Below are positions 23,201-33,837 of a stretch of DNA of 64,000 nucleotides, one piece after another (the stretch's first letter is position 1; each line of letters begins with the position of its first letter). Source of the stretch: Adiantum capillus-veneris (Eukaryota; Streptophyta; Polypodiopsida; Polypodiales; Pteridaceae); assembly GCA_014529385.2 (NCBI GenBank), contig CM043953.1, forward strand, positions 111,232,549 through 111,296,548, given 5' to 3'. A model generated the notes under the pieces. That model saw only the letters and a program-made list of their open reading frames with translations. It was not told the DNA's origin and did not search any database. The translations under genes and the position numbers were made by a program.

Positions 23201-24035
23201 ATACATACCAGATATGGTCTGACTTTTGACCTTTATCTAGCAAAAGTTTGGTGAAACCAAACCTAGGGCTTTGGCTCTTAAACTGAACACATGGGCTTAC
23301 TTGACCCAAGATAGAAGTCAACCTGTTCATCTAACAACAACTGAGTACCCCTTTAAAAGAGGGTGATTGGGAGCTGTTTGAAAAGAAGTCTCTTTGCATG
23401 TATGGATATGTAAGGTGCAATCTCAACAAGTAGAAAAACCCAAAATGCGCAAGTATCGCACCAATCTTTGTCATGAGACTTGCTGTTTGCAATCACTTCT
23501 ATCTAAGAATTATATCATCAGACGTCCGATGAAACAATCGGCATGAAAACCACGCATCCCACAATAATGACCCCTCTACCCACTCGACCATTTTCAATTA
23601 GGAAAAACCTTTAACAACCCCAATTCACAAGCACATGTTTTTTGAGAGTGCAAAAGATATAGAAAGCATGTTCTTCTTAGTTACATAGACCTTCCGAATG
23701 ACAAAGATTAGAGCAAATATCACGCATGGTTGCAATAGAGAAAAGATGTTAAAAGTTCCCAATCAACCTCACACACACTACAAGGTAGTTTTTGTTATAC
23801 AAAAAAAATTTAACCAAACCTGAAGCAAGACTTCTAGGGTTGTTCTCACACAGACAATACGCTGGAAGTTAGATGTACAATGCGCCAACGATATGAAAAG
23901 AAAACAAAATTTAAGTACAACTGATGCATCTGCCACACCGCGATAAAATAAATATTTTTCTTTTTGAGAGAAAATTATGCATCAGTCTACTGTGGTTTGT
24001 CCTCGAGAATTTTCTTCTAAAGCCTCTCGTCCCTC

Positions 24036-24100
24036 TTCTTTTGTTCAAACAGATTCTTTATCCTCTCTATTTTTCTCAAAGTGATACTTTCTTCCCCCTC
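24036..24100 (+). repeat. 65 bp direct repeat, copy 2
   Basis: Partner of 23106-23170, differing at a few positions, without the poly-G extension. Confidence 0.8.
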
Positions 24101-24477
24101 AAAACTAACTTTTTTGTCATAACAACTTTTGGTTAGAGATCATGTTAGCCTTTTAAAGGCGAGGGTAGGCAGGAGGAGAAGCCAGTTAATGGCAATCACT
24201 CGTATATTCATGAAAAGCCTCTTTATTTAGACAAGGCGTACACAAAAGAACAAAGAGCACTTTCCTCGAATGTAAGGTATAGGCTATCAATGGAGCTAAA
24301 GGAAATACTCATAAGTCTCAAGATTCATATTGGAGACAGATTTGGTATTTGCCAAGTGGGCAAATCACCTTCAAGGGGGGACTAATGTCAAGACAAGGCT
24401 ATTATGCCCTTCTGGGTGGGACGTGGTCCTAGGCAAAAGGCCGGCTAGTATAGGGGTCTTCCAAAGATAGGGTCAGC

Positions 24478-24650
24478 CTGGAAAGGGAAATCGGAACGGG
24501 GAACGGGGAACAGGGAATGGCAACAGGCATGGAATGTCATTCCTTGTTACAGATACTCATGTTTGAAAACACGGAACGGAGATTTGGAATGGGAAGCTAG
24601 AATCGGAACAGGGAACGGAGAGTTGAAAATGGCCATTCCCTCTAACTATG
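24478..24650. repeat. GGAACG-rich degenerate repeat, possible relative of the 49.2 kb hAT-like element
   Basis: Multiple GGAACGGGGAACGG-type units, an internal inverted pair GGAATG/CATTCC, and an end reading CATTCCCTCTAACTATG. The last resembles the right end of the 49245-49708 element (CATTCCGGGTAACTATG). Left end and target duplication were not identified. Confidence 0.4.
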
Positions 24651-25068
24651 GTCTGGGATCCTATATCAGGAGGTGGTTGGGTGGAGACAGTAGTCTCTCT
24701 GGCATTTGAAGAGCTTCCTTTGAGAGCACACTTTGGCCCCATAACTAGAACCAAACCTAAGAGATTTTCCTGGGCAAATAATTGAAACATTCAGTAATAT
24801 CCCATGCTTCTCACAAACAAGGAGATGAGATTCCAGCTTTTCGAACCCAAGTATAGACACCTTCATGCATACCGCAGCTAAAAACACCCATTTATAAGAT
24901 CAGAAATAACAAGATGCGCGATGCTCCTATGAACGCACAACTTTAGTCCCAAAGAGGCCATAGTTAGCCTTATCAATACAATCTTGGAGTGTATAATGTC
25001 AATTTACATTTGAGAAATCGGATGTAAGTCTAAGCTAAAGCTACATAACACAGTCTATAATGTACTGC

Positions 25069-25159
25069 CTAGCTAGCCATTAATTGTTCAGATGTCTCTA
25101 GCCACAGATGGCGCCCTAATATTGAAGACTCATGAAGAGAGATATAAGCATCGTTCAAC
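25069..25159 (-). CDS. RBP45/47-like last exon
   Basis: 91 bp after a TTCTGCAG acceptor. It completes the Lys codon, then LNDAYISLHESSILGRHLW and a short end, closing with TAG at 25069-25071. This matches the conserved C-terminal block of RBP45/47 proteins. Confidence 0.85.
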
Positions 25160-28100
25160 CTGCAGAATTGATCACATTAGTTAAGCAGGGAAGGAGAAAT
25201 TGGGGGGGGGGGGGGGGGGGTTGTTTGTTTTCTTATGTCTGTAGTGCACATACTTGTCGACATCTGGTGGAGCCAGTGGGTCAAAAATTTCTTCTTCCAC
25301 ACCAACAAGAAGATAATCAGCAGACCCCGCAGCCAGATCTCCTTCCCCCTTTATCACAACCAAGTATTTCAATCAGAATTCTAAAACAATAAGCACAGCA
25401 TCAATTCCCTTGTAAACCACCTCTGACTCATGCAGCCAGTCAACCTTCGTTCACAAAAAATGACGCCTGCTTACTATTTCAGTGGAGTTGATCAAATCAA
25501 TGTTAGTTGAGGGATCCCAATCGTGGATCTAGTTGACTTTCGTCTGATCTTAAAACGGCCATTACTTTAATCAGCCATCCAATCTATTTACCATTTAGAT
25601 TTAGTACAAGCTATTCTTTGCTGACTCGCTGATAAATAGAGCCATTGAATCCAGCAAAAAAGATTTAGGGGGGTGTTAAAACAATTCAGGGCACTGAGTC
25701 GGTATATGGGTTCAAACTTCATGTACGCAGTACAGGAACTGGACCATTTTCCAAGGACTCAATTTTTGGGCTTTTTCCTAGCAGTCTTCATAAAGCTTCA
25801 TTTGTGCAATGCATGGACACTTCCTCGGACACAGCAGAGGACATTTCCTTTTATCATTCATTTCTGTCTTGTGGTTTTACATAAGAGAATTATTACCTTT
25901 CAGAACCACAGTCCTTGTCCACCACAGCTCTACTCTAATTGTGTTTCAGTTCACTGACTTTATATACTAGCCTATTGTGTTCATGTCTCAAAATAAACAG
26001 TGAGCACATTTTTCCATCTAATGTATTTGATCCCAGTATGTTTTACCGTTCAAATATGGTAGAGTATATCTTCCTACCATGACACTCAATGTTCTAAAGC
26101 AGTATGTGGTACCTCTGAACGCTAATATTCAAAAGGATCGTTATCATTATGCCTGCCAGTTTACCTACCTAGACGGCTAGGCATAAATGCCTGAGTTAGC
26201 AGAGCTCATTTAATCATCACTATGGTAAACCTTTGAAGCCCTTGAAATGGACACTTACCTCTTAAATTTTTTTTCACAAAGCAAACTCCTAATGGATGCT
26301 TTTAAGCAATTCTTTTTCCCTTCATAAAGATTATTCTTTGTCAGAGGACAACATACCGGCTGTGGATAGCCCTGATAATTTTGATAGCCTGCATAACCAT
26401 ACTGCCCAAGGTCTTGTGCAGCTGCATCATATGAATAACCATCAACTCCTACGCCATAACCATAGTAACCATTGCTCCACTGAGAAGGATCTTGACCCCA
26501 TGCACTTGGTACCTGCAGCAACAATCAAGTTTAACAATCAACCATAACAAACAAGGGAGGAAGGGGATGTAGCAAGTTTAAAAACTGACCATGAAAAACA
26601 TGGGAGGAAGGGGAATCTTTAACTAAGGATAAAAATGAGTCAGGTTGCGTAGTTCAGACCTAGGTTCACAAAATTATATCCCATGAACAAAAAATCAGTG
26701 AATGAAGTAAGAAAGTAAGACCAGATTGTTCAAACACAATGTCAGCAAAGAGGCAAAGCGGATTGTCGCTCAAAGGATGCTGACAATAAGTTAGGTATGG
26801 AGCTATGGAGGTTTGAGCAAAGAACCATTCATTATCAACATAATCATAAGCATATAAGAAGAGAGTAAAAATGAAAGTAGAACTTGATTATTGAACTAGT
26901 AGAAAAGAGGTACAAACAAGCTCAATTTATAGCCATGAGGTATGTGATAAGTGGTAAAGGTGGTATCCTCACACGATGTCAAATGCATGTGCAAGCATCC
27001 CTACAAAGAGGGGTTGACACCTAGAAAGGGGCAGAGCCTAAAGGTGCCTCATAAAACATTGGCGAATCATAAATGCCAGAGTGACATCTCGTGGTACCCT
27101 CCCCTTAAACTAACGCTCATGACCGAGACCAACGACTCAAGGTCTATCTCATAAATGATACAAATAGAATGAGATAGAGGGTGATAATCATATGTGCTCT
27201 ACAATATGTCTGAATCAGAATCTTTAACAAAGTGCGTGGATCCATGATCCTCAGCATGCTGGTCTTCTGCAACATTAGCTTCATCTTTGGTTGCCTTCTT
27301 GGAGTTGGTGATGGCCTTCTGCTTCTTGGGTTCATCTTTATAGTATCTCACATGTGGATGACCTGTTTTGCAACAATGGATGTATTTGTTGTTTCTCTAG
27401 CATTCCTTCGCTTAGTGACCTACCTTCCCACATGTGAAGCATTTGGTTTTTGAAGTAGAAGCTAGATACACTCATCCCCTTGAGTTGGATTGGGTCTTTT
27501 CTTTCTTTCCTCTTCTTGCAAAGAGTTGATATCTGCTTGAAGATTTAGTGTAGGTTATTTCTCTTCTAAAACAATGACAATGTGGTCATATTGGCTTGAA
27601 GGTGCTCTTAGTAACACTGCAATTTTGTCTTCTTCTTGTACTTCAATTTTAATGAAGGTAAGTGGCTTTTAAGCTATTGGTAAGACTTGCAATGTCTGTC
27701 ACAAACTGTTGACGTGGAAAACCCTGAAGATCTGAACAACTAACTATTGGTAAGGTAAGTGGCTTTTAAGCTATTGGTAAGACTTGCAATGTCTGTCACA
27801 AACTGTTGACGTGGAAAACCCTGAAGACGGCCGAGGGGCCTAAACCCTAACAAAAGAAAAAGAAGACGACCTAACCAGCTTATTGAAGATGGCGGAGGGG
27901 CCTAGAACCTATAACTGAAGACAAAGGGGTTAGGATTAAAATCCAACCCTACCAACTTGCAGATCATTGGCCAAGGGGCCTAAACCCTAAAGAGACCAGC
28001 AGAAGCCAATTTGCGTAAATCATGCTGACGTGGCGGATTCCACAAACAGTCCCAGATTTTGCACTAACAGCCTGTATGGATTTCCGCATTTTGCGTTGGA

Positions 28101-31100
28101 GCCCTTGGGGAGCCAGATTTTGGACCAGTAGCTTTTAGAATTGTTGCTTTTCATGTGAGATGCTTTTAGATAGGCCTAGGGCCTTTAAATACATTGTGTC
28201 GACTCTTTCTCTCTAGCATTCTACCACGTGGAGAAGCAAAGCAGAGTTCCCAGAGCTTGTGCCTTGTTGAAACAATATAAAGAAATACTGAAAGGGACGC
28301 TAGGGTTTGGGGCTAATGCCGTTAGGAGTGGAACTCCGCCACTCCGTGTCTCTCGTGTGGATTCTCTCTCGCTTCTGTTTAGTTGTTTTGAAGTGCTAAA
28401 AGTCTGATCTTTTCACTTGGCATCTGATGCCCTCCCGTTACAGTGGTATCAGAGCTTCGGGCACGTGCTTTTCTATAGAATACCGGTTCCTCCAAGAACA
28501 GACAGAGCAAGATGGCACTTCTCGATTCTACAGAGTACCTGCAATCACTCCTCGACGAACTCCACCGCATACTCTCGAGACATCCTCAATAGAACCTCCC
28601 GATTCTACATAGCTTTCAACAGTTTCACAGTGCAACCATCTGGTTTCCGCCCCAAATGCCACCGCTTGTGCCACCACCACCTCAGTATAACGGTTGGAGC
28701 CCGTATGCCTACCCCCCTATTATCCACATCCTGAATTTGCACCCCATCAGCCAAAGGACCTCAAGGATGGTGGATCTACACTGAAATTTTCACCATTTCA
28801 CGTGTGCAAAATAGAACGAGTTCTTATAGCAGTTTGACAACATCTATGCCTTGGGGAACTACACTGGAGAATCAAAATCTCTCAAGTTGCCGGTTTCTCC
28901 AAGATAATTGGTGGAGTTTGCTAGAGAACTTGAAGCCGAGCTAGCCATAGGGAAAACTCATAAAGTTCTACCACTCATTAATGCTCTTCTAGTCACCATT
29001 CAAGGGTATCATGGCAAGGCAAACTTTCACATCATGAAGTTAGGGCATTGCGACGCTCTATTGGGTATGCCTTGGCACGACAAGAACGATGCTACCATCC
29101 AGACCCAGAACCATACCATCACTGTTGTGCCAAATGATGATCGTACTTCAAGTTCAAATGATCAAGACAAACCTAGTATGATTTTAAGTTTGCTTTGTAT
29201 TTAGATACTTTTGAACTTAAATTGAGAATTCTGTTCATAATTAATTTGAAATAGAATTTATCAATTTTAAACTTGCTTGGTGGCGATTAAGATTGCTTGA
29301 TTCAAGTTTTGATGCTCGTTCCAATTGTATTTTGGCCTGTGAATAACTCATAGCTCCGACATAGGTCTGGGAAGAGTATTCAATGGAAAACTGTGATGGA
29401 AAGATCTGAATAACTCCGAGAGTATTCATGTGGATTTGTATTTAGGAAACCTCTAAACAACGCAATCAGGTCTAGGGAGCGTTTAGTTGTAAATGAAACC
29501 TCTGAACGATGCAGGTTGCGTTTGATTGTAACTTGATGCTTGTGAATCTCATGGCAGACTTTGGTTGTGCTTCAAGCCTTTTATTAGCTTCTTGTCAAGA
29601 GCTCTGTCCAACTCTTTCTGTTAGTATAGTTTCCGCTTTTCTGCACTTGTCTGCCTTTCAACTTTCTTCCCGACTTGAGAGTAGAGTCTATGGTCTCACA
29701 CCATCTCGAGTGAATCTCATCAATCGGATAATTCTTCAAGTGTTTCTCAAATTTCCGATCTCTGGAGTACTTGATCAGTCTCTTCACACATGTCAAACCA
29801 GCAGTTGACGTTTATACTCCCCTCTGGCAAACTTTCCCAACGAAAATTTGGCCACTGCCGTTTGGGAGTGGAGCTCTGCCTCTCCGTGTCGTGTGAAATA
29901 TCCTTACTCCTCCCCCCTCTCCATGGTAAGCCTATACAATTGTTTCTTTAAACTCACCTTACTTTTCTTTGCTCTAGCTCCGAAGTTTTTCTCGAGTACC
30001 TCCCAAGCTTCAAAAGCACTTGTGCTCTCATCAACAAAATAAACATAGTTTGTATGTAAGGCCATGATGATGATGCATAAGGCTTGCTCATCCTTTGCTT
30101 GAAGTTGGACTATGATTTAGGATGATGATGATCCCTAGTTTGTGTTGGGTTTAGCTCAGGTTTCTTGTCTAGGGATGTTTTAACAATGCTCCATAAGTTC
30201 TTTTTCATAAAAGAACAATCCTCTTTTTTTGGTTTGTCAAGTGTGGAACCCTCAGCCATTGAACTTTTCGATATCCTTTTCCCCATAATGCTTAATGGAT
30301 TGGTCTTAACAAGATAAACTAGTATCTAAAACTCCTCTCAATTGCATTACTATTAAATCATCTCCAAAGAGAATAATTACATACACATCTATGGTTTAAA
30401 TGATGCTTTGGGTGCATAAAGTTCAAGAGAGAATTAAGTAAGAGGATTTTCCTTTGCTTTAAGTCTTTGGTTCGCTATGAGTAAGCCCTTTGTGTCTAGG
30501 TAGATCTCTTGAAGAATTGTATGTGTAGTCGACCACCTCCTGAATTGGAGTTAACACTTGATGCTCGATGAGAACTCCAAAGAAGCTCTCTATTGCGCGG
30601 TGGGAACTTCTCCTTGACAAGGTGTATAGCTAGATTACAATTGGAATGGCCTTTTGGTTAGAATAGCACTCCTTGAAAGATAGTCTGCTTATGAGAACCA
30701 GCCCTACCAGAACCGACTATGGAAGTAAAGCAGATTTGGAAAAGTGGTTGACGTCCGAAAGTTTGGAAAAAGGGACTCACACCCATGTGAAAAGATATCA
30801 TTACACAAGACCCCTTACCCAACTCACCAAGTGAGTTACCTTGTGTGAGGAAGGCTTTAAATAGTCAATTTAAACTGTGTGAAGCAAAGAGCTTCACACG
30901 CAAAAACTCACAAACTTGATGCTTATGGTTAGGGCTTCAAATAAGTGCTAATGAGCTTATTTAAAAGCTGTAGCTTTGAAGAAGAAAATAAAGATGGAAA
31001 AACTAGGGAATTTGATCTAATAATACTTCACATATGTAATACAAATGAACCTGGCATTAATCCAAGCTCCCAATTCACTTGCTTGAGCATTAAAGATGCT

Positions 31101-32527
31101 TCAAGAGGGTTCAATTGGAGTATATGGGATGGACTTATGTGGGATTTATTTATGCATAGGAAGAAAAGCCACACACAAAGAGAGGATCATAATCTTCCCT
31201 AACCAAAGCCTAATCCACCAATGCTATTAGTGGCTTAAGGGACTTGATACCCAGAAATTGCACTTAGTTAATACCACCATCAATAAAAGCACGGTACTAG
31301 CACCCATGCTTAATTAACCTAATAGGTTAGCAATACACTAACCCTCATTACGCTCTAATACCATTCATGATTGTTAGTTATGGAGCTGTGGAGGATTGAG
31401 CAAAGAACCATTCATGATTAACATAATCATTAGCACATGAACAAGAGAGTGAAAATAAAAGCAGAACTTGTTAATTGAAATAGTAGAAAAGAGGCACAAA
31501 CAAGCTCAATTTATAGCCATGAGGTAAGTGATAAATGGTGAAAGTAGCACCCTCACAAGACGCCAAATGCATGTGCAAACATCCCTACAAAGAACGGTTG
31601 ACTCGGAGGGGGGGGAGAAGGGGGGGGCACAAATAGGTCAAAAAGACAACTCAAAACTCAACCATACTCTACCTCAGCCAATTTCTGTAACACAACACGA
31701 TGATTTATTTGACTTGTAACAAAAAGCAAACAATGACACTGTTGTTCCACGACACAAAAGCAATGGCAGCCATGCCAAGCAAAAGTCTTTATCCTATCAG
31801 AAGAGCTTTGAGTTCTCCCTCAGTTGCAAAATGCGACAGAACACTCTGCGAAGGCTCACAACACGTATTGCAATGGCCTCCTGTCTAACTTATCTGCTTG
31901 TATGAAAGGGACTATCAGAGTACGTATAAAAATGCTGTATAGCACATTTAAGAATCATTTTTTGACTCCACCCTGCTAACGCTACTCTGATCTGAAGATC
32001 ATTTTAGGCACTCTATCAATCACATCAACTCCTTGATGTGTACAAAAAGCAATTAAGATAGTTAAAAGCATAACTCTTAACTTATTCTGGATAACTGTTG
32101 TTGAATATATGTGCATCTATGATCATTAATTATATCACAAACTGAATTATATAAGAGAGAAACCCTTACAGAATAGGGCTGCTTAATTTGCATACTTCTT
32201 CCCCAAGATAGGCGAATGGCCTGTTGCCCAATTACAGTTCCATGCAACTTTGCTAAGGCCTCCTCAGCAGAAGATCTGAAAGTTGCAGGGGACATATATA
32301 TATCTGTTAACACAAGTTCCAGTTTTGTGCTATTTTCCAAGACATATCCTGACTTCTTGTAAGTCAAGATGTTCAAGGACACAAATTGGTTGCTACCTGT
32401 AAGTGTACTGCACAAAACCGCAACCTTTTCCAGGGGGGATTTTGACATAGATAAGTTCTCCATAATAACTAAAAACTCGTCGCAAATCATCCTCTGTGGC
32501 AGAAGGATCCAAACCTCCGACAAATAT
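25069..32527 (-). CDS. RBP45/RBP47-type RNA-binding protein gene, 3' part (five exons, RRM3 to C-terminus)
   Basis: Plant nuclear poly(A)/U-rich RNA-binding protein family with three RRMs and a Gln/Gly/Tyr-rich tail. Exons on the minus strand: 32527-32397, 32275-32170, 26512-26357, 25348-25254, 25159-25069. Introns are GT-AG, phases match at every junction, and the joined reading is open to a TAG at 25069-25071. It covers all of RRM3 (RNP2 IFVGGL, RNP1 KGCGFVQY), the SSAEEALAKLHGTVIGQQAI helix region, a Tyr/Gly-rich tail and the family's C-terminal FDPLAPPDVDK-LNDAYISLHE-SSILGRHLW block. RRM1 and RRM2 exons were not found between 32528 and the right edge, so the gene either has a very long 5' intron or is truncated. 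The intron 26513-32169 is filled with nested retrotransposons. No premature stop is seen, so this part could be functional. Confidence 0.85.
25202..25220 (+). repeat. Poly-G tract (19 G) in RBP45/47 intron
   Basis: Poly-C in the sense of the gene, located in the 94 bp last intron (25160-25253), about 33 bases after the splice donor. Confidence 0.9.
25254..25348 (-). CDS. RBP45/47-like exon: acidic segment
   Basis: 95 bp encoding GEGDLAAGSADYLLVG followed by EEEIFDPLAPPDVD and two bases of a Lys codon, ending at a GTATGT donor. The 5' boundary is the least certain of the set: AAAG|GGG is used because an in-frame TGA lies a little upstream. A 19 bp poly-G tract begins about 33 bases inside the following intron. 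Confidence 0.75.
26357..26512 (-). CDS. RBP45/47-like exon: Tyr/Gly-rich tail
   Basis: 156 bp (52 codons) between a TGCTGCAG acceptor and a GTATGT donor. It is rich in Tyr, Gly and Gln (for example WSNGYYGYGVGVDGY), like the auxiliary tail of this family. It is separated from RRM3 by a 5.66 kb intron of nested retrotransposons. Confidence 0.85.
26789..27098 (-). repeat. 3' LTR of copia-like element
   Basis: Matches 31372-31605 over about 225 bases with scattered substitutions. The outer end reads AGTTAG where the partner has TGTTAG. The inner end is set by the adjacent purine-rich tract. Confidence 0.65.
27330..27700 (-). pseudogene. Copia-like gag C-terminal part with zinc knuckle
   Basis: The minus-strand reading contains KIEVQEEDKIAVLLRAPSSQ, YDHIVIVLEE, LNLQADINSLQEEERK and then KCFTCGKVGH-stop-AKEC, a CCHC knuckle with a stop inside. 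This is the order seen in Ty1/copia gag. At least two stops break it. Its N-terminal partner lies at about 30270-29970, on the other side of the X-family insertion. Confidence 0.55.
27655..27827 (+). repeat. 76 bp direct repeat spanning the X LTR boundary
   Basis: 27655-27730 and 27752-27827 are the same 76 bases (copia gag flank plus the first 34 bases of the X LTR), separated by 21 bases. A piece of host flank and LTR start was duplicated after insertion. Confidence 0.9.
27794..28442 (+). repeat. X-family 5' LTR
   Basis: 649 bp, TGTCAC...GTTACA ends, same length as the LTR at 50245-50893. TTTAAATA near 28186 is TATA-like and AATATAAAGAAATACTGAAA near 28274 is the conserved R-region phrase of the family. 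Confidence 0.85.
28444..28455 (+). promoter_or_regulatory. Primer binding site (initiator Met)
   Basis: TGGTATCAGAGC, a perfect plant tRNA-iMet PBS, one base after the X LTR. Confidence 0.9.
28511..29204 (+). pseudogene. X-family gag and protease remnant
   Basis: Begins MALLDSTEYLQSLLDELHRI, stops early, then shows a Pro/Tyr-rich stretch and FDNIYALGNYTGESKSLKLP from the gag core. An abrupt jump leads to the protease C-terminal half at 28908-29204 (ALLVTIQGYHGKANF and KLGHCDALLGMPWHD). Most of gag, the knuckle and the protease active site are deleted. The family resembles Ty3/gypsy by its gag core and protease order. Confidence 0.55.
29205..29829. other. Non-coding interior of truncated X-family element
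   Basis: No domain recognised; only short ORFs on both strands. It lies between the protease remnant and the LTR-like fragment. Confidence 0.4.
29970..30270 (-). pseudogene. Copia-like gag N-terminal part
   Basis: Starts with an ATG (MAEGSTLDKPKKEDCSFMK), then after a frameshift reads AKDEQALCIIIMALHTNYVY and STSAFEAWEVLEKNFGA, the pattern of the UBN2/gag domain of copia elements. Continues beyond the insertion at 27.7 kb. Confidence 0.55.
31352..31363 (-). promoter_or_regulatory. Primer binding site of copia-like element
   Basis: GCTCTAATACCA on the plus strand, one mismatch from the complement of the initiator-Met PBS. It ends 8 bases before the TG of the LTR at 31372. Confidence 0.6.
31372..31640 (-). 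repeat. 5' LTR of copia-like element
   Basis: Starts TGTTAG and parallels the 26789 LTR to about 31605. The sequence then becomes G-rich (two G runs of 8) and diverges, so the outer end is unclear. Confidence 0.6.
32170..32275 (-). CDS. RBP45/47-like exon: RRM3 second half
   Basis: 106 bp after a TTTCAG acceptor. It completes the split Arg codon, then SSAEEALAKLHGTVIGQQAI and RLSWGRS, ending at a GTAAGG donor in phase 0. This is the end of RRM3 as in known RBP45/47 proteins. Confidence 0.88.
32397..32527 (-). CDS. RBP45/47-like exon: RRM3 first half
   Basis: 131 bp, starts in phase 0 after an ATAG acceptor at IFVGGLDPSATEDDLRRVF and ends after FVQYTY plus two bases of an Arg codon at a CAG|GTAGCA donor. 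Both RNP motifs of RRM3 lie here. Confidence 0.88.
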
Positions 32528-33047
32528 CTATAAAAATAAATTGAGTTCAATATTGTTCAACTGTGGTCTTCACATGCATTAGTGGCAAATGATGCAAACA
32601 TTGCAAAAAGATGTGAACATGCCTACCTTGAAAGGCTATGGCCCTCCATGATTCACCAAAAGAGAAATGCGATCACACAAGGAAAAGAGATGCTAGAATC
32701 TGAGAGATGGAGAGGGGAAGGATGGCCGCTTGCTTGACAGATTTCTGTGGGTAGACTGGCCATCCATGGAGCCAACATCTGCCTTCATGTGCCAATCTTG
32801 TAATGCTTTTGGTTTGCTATACAGGATGCTGATAGGAGAGGTCACAGAACTATATCTTGTCATAACATGGTTTACATTCAGAGATTAAAGATATTTGGTC
32901 GTCTTTATTACACAGCGTCCAGCCCTTCTTTTTTCTCGACATTCACTCCCCTCTAGTGATGTATGCCATGGATAGGAAAGGCGCTGACTAAGCGAAATTG
33001 CCAGGGCATTACATGCGAGTCTTGCATCATTTAGAGGTTGATTATTT

Positions 33048-33050
<3 letters not shown>

Positions 33051-33122
<72 letters not shown>

Positions 33123-33160
33123 GATGAGATGAAATGAAATGAAATGAAATGAAATGTTAT
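33051..33160 (-). repeat. LINE 3' microsatellite tail: (CT)n with ATTTC/ATCTC units
   Basis: On the plus strand, about 34 GA units followed by three GAGAT-type and four GAAAT-type pentamers, then GTTATATTAACGTCTTC, the 3' end of the LINE. In the LINE's own sense this is a 3' tail of CATTT, CATCT and CT repeats in place of poly-A. Confidence 0.75.
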
Positions 33161-33468
33161 ATTAACGTCTTCAACAGGCCAAAGTGACCTATGAGACCAG
33201 AAAGTTACAATGTGGTGGGTCTGATACAAAGTAAGAGTAACAAAATAACAACATAACAAAAGAAAAAATACTATGGAATCCTAAGCCGCTCAATGTGAAC
33301 TAAGCAAAGTAAGCAGCTGGCTGGGATAGCTAAATAGCTAAATCACAGGAGATCCAGCATCGGTCGCTGGCGGATCTCATCAATCTCCTCCATGGTCAGT
33401 AATCTGACCGAGCGTCGTGCATGCCTGGCCAAAGTTATCCGAATCCTCTGATGCAGCCTCCGTCGATG

Positions 33469-33837
33469 CTATGTAGTCCTCCGCACTCGTGGGCGTCTTG
33501 ATCTCCCCGGCTCAATCGGGTCGATCAGTGTGCCTATGGTGTGAGACAAATGTGAGCTCTGTTGGTAGTATAGCTCCTCCGGCTGTCCAGTGTCTGCTCT
33601 AAAGAAATCTGTGATCCATCTCTGAGACTGGCTAGCTTCTCCTCTCATCAGGCTCTCCCTATGTCTGCGCAGCTCGAGCAAAAACAGACCCAGGCATCTC
33701 TTATCTTCGTACCCCATGACTCTGGAGAGTGGTCCAAAACCCTCTTTGAACAAGCAATGGAAGCGGCCTCGTATCTCGTAGTAGACGGGGCAGCGGCATG
33801 TGTAGTGCAACTCTGTCTCAGGCTCCATGTCACACAA
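33469..33837 (-). pseudogene. LINE C-terminal Cys/His region
   Basis: 122 aa ORF beginning MCDMEPETELHYTCRCPVYY, the zinc-binding C..E...H...C motif found at the C-terminus of many LINE RT proteins, followed by LGLFLLELRRHRESLM. The start is within a longer broken frame. Confidence 0.6.

Larger units (their letters stand above)
27794..29900 (+). mobile_element. Truncated X-family LTR retrotransposon (plus strand)
   Basis: Complete 649 bp LTR (27794-28442), perfect PBS, then gag and protease remnants to 29204. An LTR-like fragment at about 29830-29895 (GGGAGTGGAGCTCTGCCTCT) resembles part of the LTR and probably marks the remains of the 3' LTR. It lies inside the copia-like gag. RT, RNase H and integrase are absent. 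Confidence 0.65.
26789..31640 (-). mobile_element. Copia-like gag-only LTR element in RBP intron, invaded by an X-family element
   Basis: Related LTRs at about 26789-27098 and 31372-31640 share long near-identical stretches (for example AACAAGCTCAATTTATAGCC). PBS complement GCTCTAATACCA lies at 31352-31363, so it is minus-strand. Coding remnants are a copia-type gag N-terminal/UBN2-like region (about 30270-29970) and its continuation with a CCHC-type knuckle (about 27700-27340), the two separated by the insertion 27794 to about 29900. After the knuckle only a purine-rich tract (near 27105-27115 on the minus strand) precedes the 3' LTR: no protease, integrase or RT is left. The outer end of the right LTR is altered by a G-rich stretch (31607-31627). 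Confidence 0.65.

Noticed and set aside
24557-24887. Minus-strand ORFs of 73-77 aa next to the RBP 3' end
   Set aside because: Not part of the RBP reading frame, no domain, and partly within the GGAACG repeat.
28417-28734. 105 aa plus-strand ORF over the X LTR end and leader
   Set aside because: It overlaps the PBS and the gag start in another frame; the gag frame fits the family better.
32600-32700. Candidate upstream RBP exon ending at a CAAG|GTAGGC site
   Set aside because: The reading does not resemble the RRM2-RRM3 linker and one frame contains a stop; no acceptor with the right phase was seen.
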